Of a stretch of 64,000 nt of DNA, positions 44,547 to 53,000 are shown one piece after another. The notes under the pieces were generated by a model. That model saw only the letters and a list, made by a program, of their open reading frames with translations, was not told the DNA's origin and did no database searches. The translations under genes were made by a program, and so were the position numbers. The DNA is from Desulfuromonadales bacterium (lineage in GTDB: Bacteria; Desulfobacterota; Desulfuromonadia; Desulfuromonadales; BM103). The DNA lies in the NCBI GenBank assembly GCA_014860225.1, contig JACZKE010000052.1, forward strand, positions 1-64,000. The letters are read 5' to 3'. The first letter of the stretch is position 1, and every line of letters begins with the position of its first letter.

Positions 44547-45395
44547 GTGCATGAAGCGCACGGTTTTTTTAATATTAATGGGGAACAACTTGAGTACCAG
44601 TTGATAATCCCTGCCGAAAGCGTTGCACCGACGCTGATTTTTCTGCATGAAGGGTTGGGTTGCCTGGCCATGTGGAAAGACTTCCCGCGACAGGTCGCCC
44701 GGATGACCGGTTGCCGGACCCTGATTTACAGCCGGGCAGGTTACGGCGGCTCGGCCCCTTGCTCTCTGCCAAGACCGCTTACTTTCATGCATGATGAAGC
44801 GCTGAACATCCTGCCGAAAATCCTTGAGGCTGCCGAAATACAAAAAGCCGTGCTGGTGGGGCACAGTGACGGCGCTTCCATCGCGCTGATCAAGGCCGGC
44901 GGGATTGCCGACGAGCGAATCCAGGGATTGGTCCTGATAGCCCCTCACGTGTTTGTCGAACAGCTCACTCTTGCCAGCATTCGTGCAGCCAGAAGCGCCT
45001 ACGAAAATACCGACCTGCGCGAGCGTCTGGCCCATTATCATGGTGACAATGTCGACTGTGCTTTTTGGGGATGGAACAGGGCCTGGTTGGATGAGGGCTT
45101 TCTGGATTGGAATCTGGAAGCTTACCTGCCAAAGATCGAGGTCCCGGTTCTGCTGATCCAGGGCAAGGATGATAACTACGGAACGATCAGGCAGCTGGAA
45201 ACCATCAAGGAGCACCTGCCGAGGGGAGCCGAACAGGTCCTTCTGGAGAATTGCGGACACTCGCCTTTCCGGGACCGACCTACCGAGACACTGCAGGCGA
45301 TTGCAGGATTTTTGCGGAATTCCCGGAAGAACCTTTCGGACATAACCAAGCCAGAGGTTAGCCACCAGGTCTCCAAGGCACCAGGCATACCTTGA
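44547..45395 (+). CDS. Alpha/beta hydrolase
   Basis: 282 aa. The catalytic triad is visible: Ser in LVGHSDGAS, Asp in IQGKDDNYG and His in ENCGHSPFRD. It begins at a GTG (44547), with GGGAGGG 11 bases upstream; ATG 44551 is in another frame. It lies 8 bases after aor and is probably co-expressed. It could cleave an ester, thioester or C-C bond of an aryl compound; the substrate is unknown. The last 30 residues look like a non-conserved tail. Confidence 0.82.
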   Translation: MHEAHGFFNINGEQLEYQLIIPAESVAPTLIFLHEGLGCLAMWKDFPRQVARMTGCRTLIYSRAGYGGSAPCSLPRPLTFMHDEALNILPKILEAAEIQKAVLVGHSDGASIALIKAGGIADERIQGLVLIAPHVFVEQLTLASIRAARSAYENTDLRERLAHYHGDNVDCAFWGWNRAWLDEGFLDWNLEAYLPKIEVPVLLIQGKDDNYGTIRQLETIKEHLPRGAEQVLLENCGHSPFRDRPTETLQAIAGFLRNSRKNLSDITKPEVSHQVSKAPGIP

Positions 45396-45502
45396 TATTT
45401 AAGGTCGCCTCAATGTGCCGATATTGAAAATGTCATCATTAATTCTGTTGCTGCACTTCTTTGTGTCGTGGATAGCGATTGCATCGATTGCAACGTCGAT
45501 CC

Positions 45503-45958
45503 TTATTGACCGAATAACTCCACCAGGCGACGAGCCCGGTAGTCGAATATCTCTTCCAGCATCTTTTTCACCCTGAATCTGTGGACCAGCCTGCCGATCA
45601 CTCCGTAGGGCAGTTCGTAGAAGACCCGGTCGATCATCCTGGTCTGTTTGCTCTCGAAGCGCTCGATCCGGTGCTGATGGTACCAGAATTTGTACGGTCC
45701 GAGGCGTTGTTCGTCGACAAAGAAAATCCCTTCCTGGATGTGTTTGATCTCGGTCAGCCAGCGGCGCTTGCCAAAAATGGGAATCTGTATCGCATACAGG
45801 ATCGTCAGGCCGTTGAACATTTTGCCGGGAACGTCGGACAGAACCTGAAAGTGGAGATCAGGCGGGGTCAGCTGGTTGAGGTTGACGGGGGTGGAGAGAA
45901 ACTCCCAGACAGTGTCCGGCTTGGCGTCAAGTATGATTTCCCGTTCGAGAAGGTGCAT
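45503..45958 (-). CDS. SRPBCC (START-like) family protein
   Basis: 151 aa. Polyketide cyclase/dehydrase-type fold: it begins LLEREIILDAKPDTVWEFLS and contains PPDLHFQVLSDVPGKMFNGL. These proteins bind hydrophobic ligands. It belongs to the minus-strand trio with lipocalin and UvsE, 11 bases after the lipocalin gene. In many bacteria this family clusters with photolyase and SDR-DUF2867 genes, as here. Confidence 0.82.
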   Translation of the reverse strand: MHLLEREIILDAKPDTVWEFLSTPVNLNQLTPPDLHFQVLSDVPGKMFNGLTILYAIQIPIFGKRRWLTEIKHIQEGIFFVDEQRLGPYKFWYHQHRIERFESKQTRMIDRVFYELPYGVIGRLVHRFRVKKMLEEIFDYRARRLVELFGQ

Positions 45959-45969
45959 CGTGACAATTC

Positions 45970-46482
45970 CTATTGGTCAACGAAAATCAGCTGACTGGTA
46001 TCAAAGCCGAGTCTCTCAGCTTTCTCGGTCAGTTGCTGCAAGACAGACTCATCAAGCTGCCGGGTTCTGGCCAGAATCCATAGGTAGTTTCGGTTGGGGC
46101 CACAAACCAATGCATTGGCATAGTGCTCCCGGTCGAGCGCGATGACGTTGTAACCTCCGTAAAAAGGCCAGAAAAAGGTGACCTTCAAGCGCGCGACATC
46201 CGGGCCGCTAATAAAATAGGCGCGACCTTTCGCTTCCTTCCACTTTCCGGTTTTGTTGTCCAGTCCGCGGTTCAGAACATCAATCCCGCTGTCCGGGCGT
46301 TTACTGTAGGTCGCAGTAATTTGGCTGAGGCCTCGCTCGAAGCGGTGGTCGAGTCGCGCAATTTCATACCAGGTGCCGAGGTAGCGATCAATGTCGAAGT
46401 TCTCAAGCGGGGTTATCCCGTTCGGGGTGACAGTACAGCCAGCCAGCAAAAAGGCACCAAGCAACAGCACTAAGAATTTCAT
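45970..46482 (-). CDS. blc: Outer-membrane lipocalin (Blc type)
   Basis: 170 aa lipoprotein. Signal MKFLVLLLGAFLLAGC ends in a lipobox (LAGC). The mature part has the lipocalin motif RYLGTWYEIARLDHRFERGL, then KVTFFWPFYGGYNVIALD and the C-terminal ARTRQLDESVLQQL. It binds fatty acids or lysolipids under stress. The start at 46482 has GGGGAGAG upstream; longer ORF starts would bury the signal sequence. Confidence 0.92.
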   Translation of the reverse strand: MKFLVLLLGAFLLAGCTVTPNGITPLENFDIDRYLGTWYEIARLDHRFERGLSQITATYSKRPDSGIDVLNRGLDNKTGKWKEAKGRAYFISGPDVARLKVTFFWPFYGGYNVIALDREHYANALVCGPNRNYLWILARTRQLDESVLQQLTEKAERLGFDTSQLIFVDQ

Positions 46483-46523
46483 AGCCTCTCCCCGGGGTCT
46501 TCTTATCGATTCCGTTGCCTTCT

Positions 46524-47435
46524 CTATTGCCAAGAAGGCAGTGCCAACTCTTCCATAAGCTTCAGAATCGCCACTTCCTTCGCCTTGGCCTCAATATCGA
46601 TGGTGGCATTGAGTTTTTTCCATTCTATCGGAAAATCTGCGCTATCAATAAAATCGGCGTGGGACCTCGGTTTACCCTGCCATCCGAATTTCGGAGATGA
46701 AAGATGAAAGTAGGGTTCGCGTCCGAGTTCTTGCCAACTCTGCAGACAGGCTGCCGTGGCTTCCGCGACCGTCAACCCGTCCGGATTGCAGCGGTGGTGA
46801 TGGACATCGTAAATCAGTGGAATGGAGAGCTTTTCACAAACCGGCAAAAGATCCTTGACGGTATAGCTGTGATCGTCATTTTCCAGGGTCAGGCGGCTGC
46901 GGACCAGTTCGGGCAGGACAGAGATTTGTTGCAGCAACCGCAACAGGGCGCTGCTTTTATCACCATAGACTCCGCCACCGTGGATATTAATCACATCAGC
47001 TCCGATCAGGACGGCCAGCTTTGCCTGATACTCAAGTTCCCTGAGAGAGGCGGTAGTCACCTCGGGGCGGGGGCTGGAGAGAAGCGTGAATTGATCCGGG
47101 TGAAAGCTGAGACGGATCCGATGTTTGTCCTTGAGCACTCTGACTGAGCTCAGCATTGCCGTGATCTCATCGCCATTAGGCAGCTCTTCAAGACAATAGC
47201 CGACCTCGGGGTGGGTATACAGAGGCAATAGCGGCGAAGAAACCCGGAAGGCGCCGATTCCCAACCTGTGCACTTCTTCGACGGCGGCAACCAGGGCACA
47301 GGCATTGTCGAGGCAGAGCTCACCGAGTCGGATCAGCTGTCCGGGTCGATCCAGCTTCTTGATTACCTTGGCCGTTGCGGCTCTGAAACGGATTTGTGCC
47401 TGATTGAACAGGCAGCAGAGTCCTAATCGCAGCAT
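46524..47435 (-). CDS. uvsE: UV DNA damage endonuclease
   Basis: 303 aa TIM-barrel nuclease that nicks DNA next to UV lesions. It shows RLGLCCLF at the start, HPDQFTLLSSP, NIHGGGVYGDK, LENDDHSYTV, YDVHHHRCNPDG and SSPKFGWQGKPRSHADF, all characteristic of UvdE/UvsE, with the metal-binding His and Glu. In front of the lipocalin gene (41 bases). Confidence 0.93.
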   Translation of the reverse strand: MLRLGLCCLFNQAQIRFRAATAKVIKKLDRPGQLIRLGELCLDNACALVAAVEEVHRLGIGAFRVSSPLLPLYTHPEVGYCLEELPNGDEITAMLSSVRVLKDKHRIRLSFHPDQFTLLSSPRPEVTTASLRELEYQAKLAVLIGADVINIHGGGVYGDKSSALLRLLQQISVLPELVRSRLTLENDDHSYTVKDLLPVCEKLSIPLIYDVHHHRCNPDGLTVAEATAACLQSWQELGREPYFHLSSPKFGWQGKPRSHADFIDSADFPIEWKKLNATIDIEAKAKEVAILKLMEELALPSWQ

Positions 47436-47520
47436 TAAAAGTTATTCCGATCTGTTAACGATGTCTTGGCACTCAACATCTACTCTCATATGATAAGCTA
47501 TCTGCGAGTCAAACAAAACC

Positions 47521-47656
47521 GGTAACTATTCAGCAGATAAGCGAGTGCATGTGGGCTGCAGCCATTGCCTGCGTTCAACGTTGTCACTTAACTTCCCGCA
47601 AGCAACGGCTGCAGCCCACATGCTGTGCCGTTGAGTAAGGGAGCTGAATAGTTACC
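47521..47656. repeat. 136-bp palindromic element
   Basis: The ends are GGTAACTATTCAGC (47521-47534) and its exact inverse (47643-47656). Inside, a perfect 17-bp inverted repeat lies at 47547-47563 and 47607-47623 (GCATGTGGGCTGCAGCC). The rest is partly symmetrical about 47580. No ORF is present. It is a MITE-like or large REP element between the divergent uvsE and SDR genes. Confidence 0.8.
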
Positions 47657-47720
47657 AAATCCGCAACTTTATTGTCGGTCACGTTGTAAAAACCGAACCT
47701 TTTTCTGGATAAACGATCTC

Positions 47721-49238
47721 ATGACGACAGCAAAAGATCCGAAACCCATCTTTGTCGCAGGCGCGACCGGCTATATCGGAGCTCGCCTTGTGCCTCTTCT
47801 GCTTGACGCCGGCTACCATGTGCGAGCCCTTGCGCGTGCTCCGGAAAAGCTGCGGAATCGCCCCTGGGCAGAGCATCCTCACCTGGAGATTGTTAAAGGC
47901 GATGTCCTTGACAAGACCTCTCTGCGAAAGGGTCTCAACCAATGCCGTGCAGCCTACTACCTGGTTCACTCCATGAATCCCGGGGTCAGCGACTTTGCCT
48001 CTACTGATCGACAGGCTGCCGGCAACATGGCAGAAGCTGCCGCCGCTGAAAATCTGCAACAGATTGTCTATTTGAGCGGCCTGGGTGACGATCAAGTCCG
48101 TCTCAGTCATCATCTGCAATCCAGAACAGAAGTTGGTGAAATTCTACGTCAGGGACCTGTTCCTGTCACCATTCTGCGTGCAGCCATGATCATCGGCTCG
48201 GGAAGCGCGTCTTTTGAAATCCTGCGTTACCTGGTTGACCGTCTGCCGGTGATGATCACTCCGCGCTGGATCGACACTCCCTGTCAGCCGATCGGGGTCA
48301 GAAATGTTCTCCACTATCTGGTTGGTTGTATTGAAAAACCGGAAACCATTGGTGGCACCTTCGATATCGGCCAGCCAGAGGTGACCAACTACCGGAAATT
48401 GATGGAAATCTATGCTGAAGAAGCCGGTTTACCTCGCCGTTGGGTGCTTCCGGTGCCGGTGCTCACGCCACGGCTAAGTTCCTATTGGATCCATCTGGTG
48501 ACACCGGTTCCGGCCTCAATTGCCCGTCCCTTGGCCGAAGGATTGAGCAACCCTGTGATCTGCAAGGAAAACCGCATTGCCGAACTCCTTCCTCAAGAAC
48601 TTTTCGATGCCCGCAAAGCGATCCGCCTGGCCCTTGATCGTCTTCGAGAACACCAGGTGGAAACCTCTTGGACAGATTCCGGGAAAATCCACCCTGCTGA
48701 ATGGAGTGTGCCGGGAGATCCAGGTTGGGCGGGCGGAAGTATCTACGATGATTCCAGAAGAATTATTCTACAGGCAAGTCCGGAAGAGATCTGGCCGGCA
48801 GTCAGTTCAATCGGCGGCGGAATCGGTTACTACTATGCCGACTGGCTCTGGAGAGTTCGGGGGCTTCTCGATCGCCTCTCTGGTGGAGTAGGACTGTGCC
48901 GAGGGCGACGCAGCCAGACTGAACTGTACCCTGGCGACGCCATCGATTTCTGGCGGGTCGTTGATGTGCACAAGCCCGACTATCTGATGCTATATGCCGA
49001 AATGAAGCTTCCCGGTGAAGCGGTTCTTGCTTTCCGGTTGCAATCATTGGCGGGTGGCCAGACGGAACTTCAGCAGGTTGCGAGTTTCCTGCCGCGGGGG
49101 TTGTTCGGAATTCTCTACTGGTACGCTGTTCTGCCTTTTCACCATTATGTTTTCAACGGCATGCTGCTCGGCATTGCAAAGGCTTCCGGGAAAACCATCC
49201 ACCGCGGTCCGGAACGGCTCCAGGCACATACGGATTAA
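47721..49238 (+). CDS. SDR family oxidoreductase with DUF2867 domain
   Basis: 505 aa. N-terminal NAD(P)-binding atypical SDR (FVAGATGYIGARLVPLLL, YLSGLGDD) to about residue 300, then a SRPBCC-like DUF2867 half (about 345-495) with SIYDDSRRIILQASPEEIWP. Substrate unknown. The family is often encoded near photolyases and lipocalins; here it is divergent from uvsE and separated by the palindromic element. Confidence 0.85.
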   Translation: MTTAKDPKPIFVAGATGYIGARLVPLLLDAGYHVRALARAPEKLRNRPWAEHPHLEIVKGDVLDKTSLRKGLNQCRAAYYLVHSMNPGVSDFASTDRQAAGNMAEAAAAENLQQIVYLSGLGDDQVRLSHHLQSRTEVGEILRQGPVPVTILRAAMIIGSGSASFEILRYLVDRLPVMITPRWIDTPCQPIGVRNVLHYLVGCIEKPETIGGTFDIGQPEVTNYRKLMEIYAEEAGLPRRWVLPVPVLTPRLSSYWIHLVTPVPASIARPLAEGLSNPVICKENRIAELLPQELFDARKAIRLALDRLREHQVETSWTDSGKIHPAEWSVPGDPGWAGGSIYDDSRRIILQASPEEIWPAVSSIGGGIGYYYADWLWRVRGLLDRLSGGVGLCRGRRSQTELYPGDAIDFWRVVDVHKPDYLMLYAEMKLPGEAVLAFRLQSLAGGQTELQQVASFLPRGLFGILYWYAVLPFHHYVFNGMLLGIAKASGKTIHRGPERLQAHTD

Positions 49239-49372
49239 CTGAACACATGTACTACAGAACCCCGGATCTCCCTGGTGTGCGTAAAATAATCTGCTATATT
49301 TCATAAAAATCAAACTGGTTATCTACTTTACTCAGGTTGAGACCTTAGTTGCGGTCATATAAATATTTGATT

Positions 49373-49469
49373 AACGCAGGCGCAAAGAGGAGCTTTTTTA
49401 AGAAAACATGTTTTTTTTGCGTCTAGCTTGACCTCTTTGCGCCTTGAGTGAGCGAAGCGAACGGGCGTT
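49373..49469. repeat. Dispersed palindromic repeat, copy C
   Basis: In the gap before the peroxiredoxin gene. A perfect 12-bp inverted repeat GGCGCAAAGAGG (49379-49390) with CCTCTTTGCGCC (49432-49443), then the conserved tail CTTGAGTGAGCG.. ending GAACGGGCGTT at 49469. Same family as copies A and B. Confidence 0.78.
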
Positions 49470-49527
49470 GAGGTTAATGGTTGTGATTTCACAGTGGTCA
49501 GCCACGAAAAAGCAAAAGGAGGTTCCG

Positions 49528-50007
49528 ATGAAACGACTCATCCGCGCCGGCGCGGTCGTCGCGGCAACGCTGCTGGCTTCGAATGCCGCGGCTCTGCAGA
49601 TTGGCGATGCGGCTCCTGATTTCAGAGTAATCTCAACAGATGGAGAGATAACTCTCAGCCGGGTCCTGGAGAAGGGGCCGGCAGTTCTGGCACTTTATTA
49701 TGCCGATTTCACTTCCGGGTGAACCAGTGAAATGCAGGCTTTTCAAAACGACTTTGTGCGTTTTGAAAAGCGCAACGCCCAGGTTCTGGGCGTAAGCGGC
49801 GATACTCTGGAAACTCACAAGGACTTTGCCAGGGAACTCGGTTTGAGCTTCCCGCTGCTTGTTGATGATGGTTCAATCCGTAAGATGTATGGCAGCGGCC
49901 GGATTACCTACCTCATCGACCAGTCCGGCACCATTCGTTACGTCCATAAGGGGATGCCGGATAACGACAGGCTGATTCAGGAAATAGACAACCTGCAGTC
50001 TTATTGA
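49528..50007 (+). CDS. Exported selenocysteine peroxiredoxin (in-frame UGA read as Sec65)
   Basis: 159 aa including Sec65. ATG 49528 follows AAAGGAGG by 5 bases. Residues 1-22 are a signal peptide (MKRLIRAGAVVAATLLASNA). The mature part is a BCP/AhpC-type thioredoxin fold (IGDAAPDF, then YYADFTSG-U-TSEMQAF), with TGA (49720-49722) exactly at the peroxidatic Cys of the T-x-x-C-T-x-E motif. The frame continues after TGA with full homology (GVSGDTLETHKDFARELGLS, VDDGSIRKMYG) to TGA-independent TAA/TGA stop at 50007. There is no Cys elsewhere, so it is a 1-Sec enzyme needing an external reductant. A normal stop-codon mutation is unlikely given the SECIS at 49739. It would reduce peroxides in the periplasm. 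Confidence 0.9.
49739..49770 (+). promoter_or_regulatory. Bacterial SECIS hairpin for the peroxiredoxin
   Basis: A perfect 12-bp stem, CTTTTCAAAACG with CGTTTTGAAAAG, around the 8-base loop ACTTTGTG. It starts 16 bases after the UGA, placing the apical loop about 30 bases downstream, within the range known for bSECIS. The loop contains GUG. SelB would bind here. Confidence 0.85.
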
Positions 50008-50072
50008 GGTCGGTAGCGCCATTGCAGCTTGTACGCAGGCGGACAGGTTTTACGCTGTCGATTGTCTCTATC

Positions 50073-53000
50073 TCAAGAATCCATGGCCAAAAGCGCGGCC
50101 GGAAAGTTGGCGAGGATATCCCGAACCGGCAGTTCCGGCCCTGTCGCTCCCTGCCTGACGCAGAGCTGCTCCGCTGTGAACACGTTCCGGAACCGTTTCA
50201 GCGGCATGTCCTTTGGCAGCACGATCGCTGTTTCTCCCCAGATGTTTCCCAGCGGCAATCCCTCAGAAGGGAAGCCGAGAAGCTGTGCCATCATTCGCGG
50301 GACAACGATCAGACAAGCATCATCCTTGCTCATACGGGCGAAGGCGATCAGGTGACTCGCATGTTCACCGGTCGTGTCTAGTGGCACATATCGTCCCTCT
50401 CGAAACAGCGACTGCCGCAGATTGCGAAAGGCCAGGGTCTGGCAGAGAGTATAGAACTTTGTCCTGCCGTCTTCGAGGTTGGCAAGCAGATGCTTGATTT
50501 CTGCGAGCCGGTCACTTCCCTGAGGAGGAAAGCGATCTGCCATCTCCTTAAGAAGTTCCTGGCGTAAGGTGTAATCAACGGGCCGCCGATTGTCCGGATC
50601 GACGAGATCGAAGCGCCAGAGTTCGTCTCCCTGGTAGATGTCCGGCACACCGGGAACCGTAAGCCTGAGAACAAGTTGCGAGAGACTGTTGAAAAGCCCG
50701 AAACGCGCTACCTGTCGCTGGAAGGGTAAAAAATCAGCAAGGAACTGGTTGTTTCCGCCACCCTGGAGCAGCCCGCCGACAAAGTCCGCAGTCGCTTTTT
50801 CATATTCCTGATTGATATTGATCCAACTACTGTGGACCTTCGCCTCCCTGACCGCTTTAATTGCATACTGGCGGATACGCCCGGTGAAATTTTCCAGCGC
50901 CGTCTCGTCAAGGCTTTGCAGGGGCCAGGCACCGAGCAGGATTTGATACAGCCCGTATTCGTCGTTTTTAGAAGGCGCATTTGCCTTGCCAAGCCGAGTT
51001 TTCATGGATTGGTTCAATCGATTCCAGCGGCGTACCCGCTGGCTCCACATCCTGGGGATTTCCGAGAGTACAGCGATGCGGCAACGCACGTCTTCGCTGC
51101 GTTTGCTGTCATGTGTGGACGTGCCGAGCATGCTGTGGGGCCACTGCTCTGCCCGTTCTTGATTGGCCTGATGGAAGGTCGCAACCGTGGTGCCAAAGTG
51201 TCGCGGGTCGCCCCCTACTTCATTGAGTGTCAGCAAGCGGTTGTAGATGTAAAAGCTTGTATCTTCGAGGCCTTTAGCCATGACCGGCGCGGTGTACTGC
51301 TGGAATTTCATGGCAAAGGCGAGGATCCTGCGGTGATAGCTGCCCGGCTCCCGGCCCTGGCAGGTAACAAGGAGAACATCGCGAATGAAGCCGAAGATGC
51401 TGGTATCCGCAGCCCTGCTTCGCTTTTCTGCCTCTCTGGTCGCCCACTCGACATAGCGGCGGTCATCTGCTTCGATGCCTTCTGCCGTGACATAGGTACG
51501 ATATACCGGGAAACAGGCAACTATCTCCTTGAGGGCGTCGCGGATCGTATTCAGGGTATAGTCGCGGGTGCTCCAGTTCGCTTCCGCGATCCGCCTGAGT
51601 TCATTGGCGAGTACGGTGAATTCACTGGACAGGGACACCCTGATAATGAGTTTCTTGGAGTCGTAGAGGAGCTCATCGAAAACAATCCGCCGGCCGATGA
51701 AGCGCGTATAGATGGTGGTCATCTCCTGTTCGGCCCGGCAATCCACGAAAAGCCCCCCCACCAGATTGGCAAATTCGTAACCGGTGGTACCGTGAACCGG
51801 CCAACTATCGCGCAGTCGTTCATGGTTGGCGAGAATTTTTTCCACCACCACATAGATGCTGGCCGGGACGTCCGATTCACCGGAGGCCGCCGTTGCGTAA
51901 CCTGGCCCGGTGGCATATACACTCCTGCCACAGGCGGCCTCATAGAGCCACTGATAGTACTGACCGGGATCATAGAGTCCGTCCGGGTGGTCAATCCGCA
52001 GTCCGACAATCTTGTCGGACGCGATGAGATCGAGCACAAAATGGTGGGTTTTTTCAAAGACCCTGCGATTCTCCATGCGCAGGGCGGCGAGATCGTTGAT
52101 GTCAAAGAAACGCCGATAGTTGATCTCGTCGGATGCCACCCGCCAGTAGGCAAGATGAAATGCCTGCCGTTCGAGCAGTTGATGCAGGAGTTGATAACTC
52201 TGTGCCTCGCCCGGTGAGCCATTCAAGAGCATCACGTTTTCGGTTATAAAACGATCAATTTCGTCATGCTCCCGGCAGAGACGGGCGAGAAGCCGTTTCT
52301 GCACCTCCTTGTCGCGTTGGCGGGCTTTTCGGCTTTCCGCAGCCGTCGTATGGTGTCCCGGCAGGTTGCCGAAGGCAGTAACCAGACTGCGTAGATCCAG
52401 GTAGACAAGATCCTCCGGGTGGAGGCGCCCTTCCAGGCGCTCGATGCCGTGGCCGAGGATCATGGCATAGGTTGTCGGGTCGATGGGAAAACAATGCTCG
52501 TGATAATTGAGCGAGAACTCCCCGTGATCAGCGTCGAAGCGCAGCACAAGCAGGCCTTTTTCCAGCACGGCGCCGTACTGGTCTTCAAGTATGGGCAGGA
52601 GCACCTTGCCGCGCAATGTTTCCTGGATGGGCCTCCAGTCGATGTCAAAAAAGCCGGCGAAATCCGAGGACTCACCATTCTCGAGGACGTCCAGCCACCA
52701 GCGGTTATTGCTGCCGATTCCTATGTGGTTGGGGACCATATCCAGTATGAGCCCCATGGATTCGGCACGAAGCGTGTCCGTGAAGCGATCGAAAGAGTCA
52801 AGATCGCCTATCTCCGGATTGAGAGCATTATGGTCAATGATGTCGTAGCCATGCAGGCTGCCGGGACGTGCCTTGAGAAAAGGGGAGGCATAACAATGGC
52901 TGATTCCGAGGCAGCGCAGATAAGAGACAAGCTCCGTAGCCTGTTCGAAGGTAAAAGCGCGGTTAAACTGGAATCGATAGGTAGCCACGGGTATATGGGA

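Noticed and set aside
49444-49722. Reading the peroxiredoxin as a frame-broken pseudogene or two separate small genes
   Set aside because: The TGA falls exactly at the catalytic Cys position, the frame is unchanged after it and a well-placed perfect hairpin follows, so Sec insertion explains it better.
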